A stretch of DNA of 10,531 nucleotides from JAADEM01 sp965371855 (lineage in GTDB: Bacteria; Bacteroidota; Bacteroidia; Bacteroidales; Marinilabiliaceae): positions 1 through 10,531 of the forward strand of contig CBDUZZ010000105.1 in the NCBI GenBank assembly GCA_965371855.1, given 5' to 3'. The notes below the pieces were generated by a model, which did no database searches, was not told the origin of the DNA, and worked only from the letters and a program-made list of their open reading frames with translations. The translations under genes and the position numbers were made by a program. This document shows positions 6,019 to 10,531 of this stretch, piece after piece; the first letter of the stretch is position 1; each line of letters starts with the position of its first letter.

Positions 6019-9000
6019 ATGCGTATGAAATTTGTAAAGTTTACAAGTGTTATTTTAATCACACTGTTGATAGGTATTGCTGTATACATTAATAGAAGTA
6101 GTGCAGAGAAGATTGTTAAGGTTGAAAAACAGGGCATATCAACTAAAGAGTATAAAAGAGAGTTAATAAATAAAAAAATTAAGCGCAGACAAGAAGGGTA
6201 TGCAAAATCTGATAATCCGGATAAGTATGCTCAATATTTGAAGTCGTTAAAGACCGGTGAAAATGGTGAGAGTTACGAGGGAAACTATCTGCTTGATGAG
6301 TTCAAAAAAGCTAAAGTAAGACTAACACAATTAAAAACAGCCACCGTACAACTTGATTGGAAAGAGAGAGGACCGGGAAATGTAGGGGGAAGAACGCGGT
6401 CTATAGTTATTGATCCCAAAGATGCTACAGGTAAGACTTGGTTTGCAGGCTCTGTTTCCGGTGGAGTTTGGAGAACCATTGATGAGGGAAGTACATGGAC
6501 TTGTTTAACCCCTGATATCCTTAATTTGGCAACCGGATGTATGACTGTGTCATTGGATGACCCTAATGTGATTTATGTTGGCACAGGAGAAGGTTTTTAT
6601 AATGTTGATGCTGTTATGGGAGCGGGAATATTTAAAAGTGTTGACAATGGCAGTAGCTGGGAGCAATTATCATCAACGAAGGATAATCGTGATTTTTACT
6701 TTGTAAACAGGATAATAACCGACCCTGATAATGTTGATTGTGTTATTGCTGCAACTAACAGTGGTGTTTTTAAATCGTTTGACGGAGGAGATTCGTGGGA
6801 ATTAAAGCTTTCGGGTGGCAGAGCACAACAAATTGTTTTTGAAAAAGATAGTTTCTTAAATCAATATGTGCCAATTAATAATTCCGGAATTTTTAAATCA
6901 AATGATGGAGGAGATAGCTGGTTCAAAACAAAAGATATTAATGAGGGTAGGATTGAGATGGCAATAGCAGTTTCAGACCCGAATGTAGTTTTTGCATTAA
7001 CATCAGAGTCAAATTTGTATATGTCAACTGACAGAGGATATAACTGGGCCATGAGTATAGCAGACCCTAAAGTGGAATTTTTAAGCGGGCAGGGCTGGTA
7101 TAACAATTCGCTTGTTGTATCACCTAACGACACAAATATTCTGTTTATCGGTGGGATAGACATACATAAAACAATAATTGGGACTGACGATGTTGGCGAT
7201 GGAGTTAAGGCTTTTAATGTAGTCTCAGATAATTCTGATTGGATAAGATATAAGAACTTTGGTGGTGGTTATTTATCCGGTGGGTTTATGGTTAAAAGTG
7301 ATGCTACAACAGTGTTGGACTGTAAAGTTAATTTTTTGGGAGATTCAACTCAAAAAGCGCATCGCTTTGTTTCCGATGGGAATAGATATGTTTATAAAGA
7401 TCTTGTGGATGTACCGTTTTCAGTTACTAAAACTGATGGAGGTGCAAAACTTAATGTTTCATTTATTGATGATAATAATGATGGCCTTTTTAATTTGACG
7501 GAGAATAGTGGTGAGTATATTTATATACATTATACTGATTATACAGGAGAAAAAGTTGGAGAGATTGGTGTGTTAGATGGGTTTAATGTGAAAAATATGT
7601 ACAGTTTGTTGCCGATAATGCAGCAAGGAAAAGTATGGGATACTAATAATCTTGCAGCACTTAAGATTACTGTTGATAATTATCTGCTTAAAGGTAAAAA
7701 GATGACTTCTGAAAGGAAAACTTATTGGCATAAGGATGTTTTAGATAATACATATTCTCATGCCGACCACCATGGTTTTGTAATAGATTTAAGTAATGGC
7801 AATCCCTTTAGACTCCTTGATTGCAGCGATGGAGGCCTTGCAATGTCAAATGATGGCGGTGATAATTGGGAAAGTCCTATTTACGGATATGTAACTTCAC
7901 AGTTTTATAGTGTTTCAAAACATCCAACAGAAAACAGATATATGGGTGGAACACAGGATAACGGAACCTGGGTTTCTGAAGAGACTCCTGGTAGTGATTC
8001 AAATTGGAATGAAGCCTTAGGAGGTGATGGTTTTGGCACAGTATGGCATTCCAGAAAGCCGGACCAGATGATATCTTCACTGTATTATAACAGATTGTAC
8101 AGAACCGATGATTCATGGGAACATCTTTATGACATAACTGATGGGATTGCTGATTCCGGAGATGAGTCAGGTGCCCCTTTTATTACAACAATAGCAAGTA
8201 CGCCTGATGAACCAGATTTGTTGTTTATTGGTGGCCCTTCAGGATTGTGGAGATCTGATGATTTTGGTTTAAACTGGAGTGTTATTCCTGTCAATTCTGA
8301 TGATTATGGCTACTCGGGTGGTAGTGTTCACATGGAAATTAGTAAGGCTAATCCTAAAATAGTTTGGGCCGGTGTTAGTATGAATTCCAGCGGAAAACTT
8401 AATTTGTCTGATGATTATGGTATGACCTTTTCTGCTGTTAATAATTTCTCAAAATACATATGGCGTATTTCACGTGTTGTTTCACATCCTTTTGATACGA
8501 CGATTGTTTATGTATTAAACTCCTCACCCGGCAGTCCTAAAATTATTCGTTCTTCTGATATGGGGCAAACCTGGACAGATATTACAGGTTTTAATTCAGG
8601 CTCACCAAGCTCTAATGGATTCCCGGATGTGGCTACATACTCATTGTTAGTAATGCCTCATAACACTGATGAGTTATGGGCAGGAACTGAGATTGGTTTA
8701 TTCATCTCAACTGATAACGGACAGACGTGGCATTATTCGAATAACGGCTTGCCTGCTGCATGTATATGGGATATGAAAATTGTAGGGAATCAGGTTGTCT
8801 TGGGAACTCATGGTAGAGGAGTATGGTCACTGGAAGTTCCGGAACTAAACAGTGTTCCTGAGAAGCCTTATGCTATTGTTGCAGGAGTTACGGCAAGCAA
8901 TAAATTTATTGTGAGATATGAGGTTAAGTCTGATTTTGATTCATTGCAATACCTCTTTGATGGAAATATTGAGGGAGTGCGAACCGGAATTGAGTTAGGT

Positions 9001-9930
9001 ATAAATGACTATATTTTTAGTGCGACATCTGAGCAATCTGTTATTAATTGTCAGGTTATAGGTTATAAGGATGGTTTATCATTCCTTTCCAACGTCCTTT
9101 ATGCCGATAATTATCATTACAAGGATACAAGAGTGAGATATTTTAATGATTTCGAAAGTAAACAAAATGATTTTTCAGGGGAAGGATATTCTGTAACTAA
9201 TAGTTTTTACAGTAATTATGCCATTAATTCATACCACCCTTATGCCAAGAAAAAGAATTTTAGTTATGTGTTGAAATATCCTGTTATTGTTATGGATGAA
9301 GTAGAATCATCAATAATGACTTATGAAGATATTGCTTTTGTTGAAAAAGGTGAAGATGGGAAAGTGTTTGGCGATGAAGAGTTTTGGGATTATGTTGTTG
9401 TGGAGGGTTCAAAAGATGGAATGAATTGGTTGCCGTTGGCTGATGGATATGATGCCGGGCATTCCGATAAATGGGATACTGATATCAATTCATCTCCAAC
9501 CAGTGACATGTTTGTAAGTCATACTTTAAACTTTCAGGATGTCTTTAATGCAGAAGATACGATTCTTATTCGGTTTAGATTATTCTCTGATCCTAATACT
9601 GTGGGTTGGGGCTGGGTAATTGATAATGTGAATATTCAGAAAGATGGAACGGGAATTTTTAATAAGATTTCTAATTCTAAAGGAGAATTGATTATAAGTC
9701 CGAATCCTGCATCTGATTATATAAATATAGAATTAAATGATTCTAAAAATGGTGATGTTAAGGTTACAGTGTATGACCTTAATGGCCGGTTGTTATTGAA
9801 CCGTAAGTTTGTTAAGCATCAACAAAAATGGCATCAGCAATTGCCGGTTGATAATTTGGGTACAGGAGTGAAAATTGTTAATCTTTATATTGGTAAAGAT
9901 CAGTATTCCCAAAGGATTATTGTTAGGTAA
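6019..9930 (+). CDS. Large T9SS-secreted BNR/sortilin-type beta-propeller protein
   Basis: This 1303-residue secreted protein starts with a signal segment (about 5-24, possible cleavage after RSSA). The first propeller begins at about 116 with ERGPGNVGGRTRSI. Asp-box (BNR) motifs occur near 207 (SVDNGSSW), 253, 294, 336, 610, 746, 846 and 897 (STDNGQTW), with degenerate ones near 154, 696 and 797. The propeller closes with THGRGVWSL near 930. A roughly 190-residue insertion (about 385-575) separates the two propeller halves and carries an EF-hand-like calcium loop, DDNNDGLFNLTE (484-495). The family motif HADHH follows at 581-585. After an Ig-like stretch (about 940-1030) comes a jelly-roll/MAM-like domain (about 1041-1218) ending in GWGWVIDNVNI. 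The last 80 or so residues (PNP at 1228-1230, then YDLNGRLL) form a type A T9SS sorting domain. Such proteins are often labelled glycosyl hydrolase, but no catalytic residues are identifiable. Adhesion, glycan binding or polymer degradation are all possible. A second in-frame ATG lies two codons downstream. Confidence 0.88.
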   Translation: MRMKFVKFTSVILITLLIGIAVYINRSSAEKIVKVEKQGISTKEYKRELINKKIKRRQEGYAKSDNPDKYAQYLKSLKTGENGESYEGNYLLDEFKKAKVRLTQLKTATVQLDWKERGPGNVGGRTRSIVIDPKDATGKTWFAGSVSGGVWRTIDEGSTWTCLTPDILNLATGCMTVSLDDPNVIYVGTGEGFYNVDAVMGAGIFKSVDNGSSWEQLSSTKDNRDFYFVNRIITDPDNVDCVIAATNSGVFKSFDGGDSWELKLSGGRAQQIVFEKDSFLNQYVPINNSGIFKSNDGGDSWFKTKDINEGRIEMAIAVSDPNVVFALTSESNLYMSTDRGYNWAMSIADPKVEFLSGQGWYNNSLVVSPNDTNILFIGGIDIHKTIIGTDDVGDGVKAFNVVSDNSDWIRYKNFGGGYLSGGFMVKSDATTVLDCKVNFLGDSTQKAHRFVSDGNRYVYKDLVDVPFSVTKTDGGAKLNVSFIDDNNDGLFNLTENSGEYIYIHYTDYTGEKVGEIGVLDGFNVKNMYSLLPIMQQGKVWDTNNLAALKITVDNYLLKGKKMTSERKTYWHKDVLDNTYSHADHHGFVIDLSNGNPFRLLDCSDGGLAMSNDGGDNWESPIYGYVTSQFYSVSKHPTENRYMGGTQDNGTWVSEETPGSDSNWNEALGGDGFGTVWHSRKPDQMISSLYYNRLYRTDDSWEHLYDITDGIADSGDESGAPFITTIASTPDEPDLLFIGGPSGLWRSDDFGLNWSVIPVNSDDYGYSGGSVHMEISKANPKIVWAGVSMNSSGKLNLSDDYGMTFSAVNNFSKYIWRISRVVSHPFDTTIVYVLNSSPGSPKIIRSSDMGQTWTDITGFNSGSPSSNGFPDVATYSLLVMPHNTDELWAGTEIGLFISTDNGQTWHYSNNGLPAACIWDMKIVGNQVVLGTHGRGVWSLEVPELNSVPEKPYAIVAGVTASNKFIVRYEVKSDFDSLQYLFDGNIEGVRTGIELGINDYIFSATSEQSVINCQVIGYKDGLSFLSNVLYADNYHYKDTRVRYFNDFESKQNDFSGEGYSVTNSFYSNYAINSYHPYAKKKNFSYVLKYPVIVMDEVESSIMTYEDIAFVEKGEDGKVFGDEEFWDYVVVEGSKDGMNWLPLADGYDAGHSDKWDTDINSSPTSDMFVSHTLNFQDVFNAEDTILIRFRLFSDPNTVGWGWVIDNVNIQKDGTGIFNKISNSKGELIISPNPASDYINIELNDSKNGDVKVTVYDLNGRLLLNRKFVKHQQKWHQQLPVDNLGTGVKIVNLYIGKDQYSQRIIVR

Positions 9931-9972
9931 CGGATATTTATTTGCCATAAGTTAGTAAAGAAAGCACATTTC

Positions 9973-10013
9973 AGGTTAACCTTCGAGCGTCTTTACGACC
10001 TTGAGGCGTTTAA
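9973..10013. repeat. Dispersed GC-rich intergenic repeat, copy 2 (degenerate), with adjoining palindrome
   Basis: The core GCGTCTTTACGA (9987-9998) matches the reverse complement of the block at the start of the window with one substitution. The flanking TTGAGGCGTTTAA appears to belong to the same repeat. Immediately before it is the perfect 10-base palindrome AGGTTAACCT (9973-9982). The block lies between the stop of the secreted protein gene and the terminator of the convergent tRNA operon. No intrinsic terminator for the plus strand is visible here. Confidence 0.4.
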
Positions 10014-10023
10014 AAGAGATAAC

Positions 10024-10051
10024 AAAAAAGCCACCCTAAAAAAGGATGGCT
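10024..10051 (-). terminator. Intrinsic terminator of the tRNA operon
   Basis: Read on the minus strand, AGCCATCC, a 7-base T-rich loop and GGGTGGCT form an 8-bp stem (one G-U pair) followed directly by six T residues. This is a textbook Rho-independent terminator about 10 bp after tRNA-Gly. On the plus strand the same stem has a C-A mismatch and no T-run, so it does not serve the upstream protein gene well. Confidence 0.85.
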
Positions 10052-10060
10052 TAAAAGAAG

Positions 10061-10133
10061 AGCGAGAGACGGGGGTCAAACCCGCGACCCTCAGCTTGGA
10101 AGGCTGATGCTCTATCAACTGAGCTACTCTCGC
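10061..10133 (-). tRNA. tRNA-Gly (anticodon UCC)
   Basis: The reverse complement folds as a cloverleaf: acceptor GCGAGAG/CTCTCGC, D-arm with AGCTCAGTTGATAGAGC, an anticodon arm with loop CTTCCAA (anticodon UCC, decoding GGA/GGG), and a T-arm with GGTTTGACCC. The range includes the discriminator base (U). The CCA tail is not encoded. It is the last gene of the three-tRNA operon, 10 bp after tRNA-Thr and followed by the terminator. Confidence 0.95.
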
Positions 10134-10143
10134 GATAAAAATG

Positions 10144-10217
10144 AGCCGATAGAGGGATTCGAACCCACGACCTGCTGATTACAAATCAGCTGCTCTGACC
10201 AACTGAGCTATATCGGC
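10144..10217 (-). tRNA. tRNA-Thr (anticodon UGU)
   Basis: The reverse complement has acceptor GCCGATA paired with TATCGGC, D-arm AGCTCAGTTGGTCAGAGC, anticodon stem GCTGA/TCAGC around loop TTTGTAA (anticodon UGU), and T-arm GGGTTCGAATCCC. The range includes the discriminator base; no CCA is encoded. It lies 7 bp after tRNA-Tyr and 10 bp before tRNA-Gly, so the three are cotranscribed. Confidence 0.95.
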
Positions 10218-10224
10218 AAAAAAG

Positions 10225-10307
10225 TGGGGAGAGCAGGATTCGAACCTACGAAGGCGAAAGCCAGCGGAGTTACAGTCCGCCCCAGTTGGCCACTTTGGTA
10301 TCTCCCC
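10225..10307 (-). tRNA. tRNA-Tyr (anticodon GUA), first gene of the tRNA operon
   Basis: This class II tRNA has acceptor GGGGAGA/TCTCCCC with discriminator A, anticodon stem GCGGA/TCCGC around loop CTGTAAC (anticodon GUA), a long variable arm, and T-arm AGGTTCGAATCCT. It appears intact and functional. Its first 45 nucleotides and its upstream 48 bp are the source or relative of the altered tandem copies at 10357-10531. No CCA is encoded. The isoacceptors Tyr-GUA, Thr-UGU and Gly-UCC match those in the E. coli thrU-tyrU-glyT-thrT-tufB operon, but the order differs and a terminator here replaces tuf. Confidence 0.95.
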
Positions 10308-10316
10308 CTAAATTAA

Positions 10317-10350
10317 CAATTACTATTTCAAATATCTTTGGGGTTTCAAA
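10317..10350 (-). promoter_or_regulatory. Candidate promoter of the tRNA operon, inside the repeated spacer
   Basis: The 48-bp spacer upstream of tRNA-Tyr holds, on the minus strand, TTTG followed 21 bases later by TAGTAATTG, loosely like the Bacteroidota TTTG / TAnnTTTG promoter, ending about 10 bp before the tRNA 5' end. It also contains ATATTTGAAA twice. The spacer recurs in each array unit, so any promoter activity would be repeated too. The consensus match is weak. Confidence 0.25.
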
Positions 10351-10356
10351 TATTCC

Positions 10357-10411
10357 AGCGGAGTTATCCCGAAACTTCGGGACCCCAGTTGGCCACTTTG
10401 GTATCTCCCCC
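10357..10411 (-). pseudogene. Altered 5' half of tRNA-Tyr with hairpin in place of anticodon arm, copy A
   Basis: The reverse complement matches tRNA-Tyr nucleotides 1-28 exactly and 36-45 exactly. Nucleotides 29-35 (four bases of the 5' anticodon stem, two loop bases and the first anticodon base) are replaced by an inverted repeat at 10367-10382 that folds as TCCCGA-AGTT-TCGGGA. The variable arm, T-arm and 3' acceptor strand are missing, so it cannot make a tRNA. At its 3' edge it keeps two further tRNA-matching G residues that copy B mostly lacks. Confidence 0.85.
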
Positions 10412-10459
10412 TAAATTAACAATCACTATTTCAAATATCTTTGGGGTTTCAAATATTTC

Positions 10460-10514
10460 AGCGGAGTTATCCCGAAACTTCGGGACCCCAGTTGGCCACT
10501 TTGGTATCTCCCCC
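10460..10514 (-). pseudogene. Altered 5' half of tRNA-Tyr with hairpin in place of anticodon arm, copy B
   Basis: All 55 bases are identical to copy A, including the inverted repeat (10470-10485). Identity over non-coding, non-functional tRNA sequence implies either recent duplication or some constraint on the altered form. Seventeen bases of a further spacer follow before the window ends, so more copies may exist to the right. Confidence 0.85.
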
Positions 10515-10531
10515 TAAATTAACAATCACTA

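Larger units (their letters stand above)
10263..10531 (-). repeat. Tandem array of tRNA-Tyr 5'-half units (103-bp period), running off the window
   Basis: Three copies follow each other. The first is inside the real tRNA-Tyr (10263-10356, 94 bp), the second is at 10357-10459 (103 bp), and the third is at 10460-10531, cut by the window end. Each consists of tRNA-Tyr nucleotides 1-45 plus a 48-bp upstream spacer. In copies two and three the seven bases cagtccg (10273-10279 in the real gene) are replaced by the 16-base inverted repeat TCCCGAAACTTCGGGA, which accounts exactly for the 9-bp length difference. The two full spacers differ at only two positions (t/c near 10322 and at the end of the spacer), so the amplification is recent or kept uniform by recombination. 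The unit number is unknown. Confidence 0.92.

Noticed and set aside
6019..9930. Sialidase or xyloglucanase based on the Asp-box repeats
   Set aside because: Asp-boxes only show the propeller fold. No arginine triad, nucleophile tyrosine or other catalytic set could be identified, so no enzyme activity is assigned.
10029..10051. Hairpin as a plus-strand terminator of the large secreted protein gene
   Set aside because: On the plus strand the stem has a C-A mismatch and no T-run follows. The minus-strand reading is perfect and ends in six T residues.
10263..10531. CRISPR array or integron attC array
   Set aside because: The period is 103 bp, the supposed spacers are nearly identical to each other, and most of the unit is tRNA-Tyr sequence. 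Neither CRISPR repeats with unique spacers nor attC features fit.

Overview
The window looks like part of a Bacteroidota chromosome, probably a marine or sediment member of the Bacteroidales/Marinilabiliales type (the finer placement is a guess). The evidence is AT-rich DNA, start codons without recognisable Shine-Dalgarno sequences, a large secreted protein with a C-terminal type IX secretion (T9SS) sorting domain, and Tat-exported sugar-oxidoreductase and sugar-isomerase-like proteins typical of this phylum.

Layout: bases 1-151 hold a copy of a dispersed GC-rich repeat and no gene. Bases 152-4019 (minus strand) are a tight three-gene operon read right to left. It encodes a membrane-anchored tetraheme NapC/NrfH-like cytochrome fused to a SUMF1/FGE-like domain, then a Tat-exported Gfo/Idh/MocA lipoprotein oxidoreductase, then a Tat-exported xylose-isomerase-like TIM-barrel protein, with 11 bp between neighbours. 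Upstream on the same strand, 175 bp away, is a long-form transaldolase (4195-5424). A divergent intergenic region (5425-5596) separates this block from two plus-strand genes: a small lipoprotein of unknown family (5597-5998) and a 1303-residue T9SS-secreted BNR/sortilin-type beta-propeller protein (6019-9930).

Bases 9931-10023 hold a second, degenerate copy of the dispersed repeat. Next comes a minus-strand tRNA operon transcribed Tyr(GUA)-Thr(UGU)-Gly(UCC), ending in a clear intrinsic terminator at 10024-10051. Upstream of tRNA-Tyr, running off the end of the window, is a tandem array with a 103-bp unit. Each unit contains the tRNA-Tyr upstream region plus the 5' half of tRNA-Tyr, in which seven bases of the anticodon arm are replaced by a perfect 16-bp palindrome-type hairpin.

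Working together: I infer that the minus-strand operon performs an envelope-located sugar or glycoside conversion. The Gfo/Idh/MocA enzyme would oxidise, the TIM-barrel protein would isomerise, epimerise or eliminate, and the tetraheme cytochrome would supply or remove electrons at the membrane. The transaldolase is cytosolic and may handle downstream sugar phosphates. The two plus-strand genes probably encode envelope and secreted products of one transcription unit. The most unusual structure is the tRNA-half tandem array. The next is the cytochrome-SUMF1 fusion.
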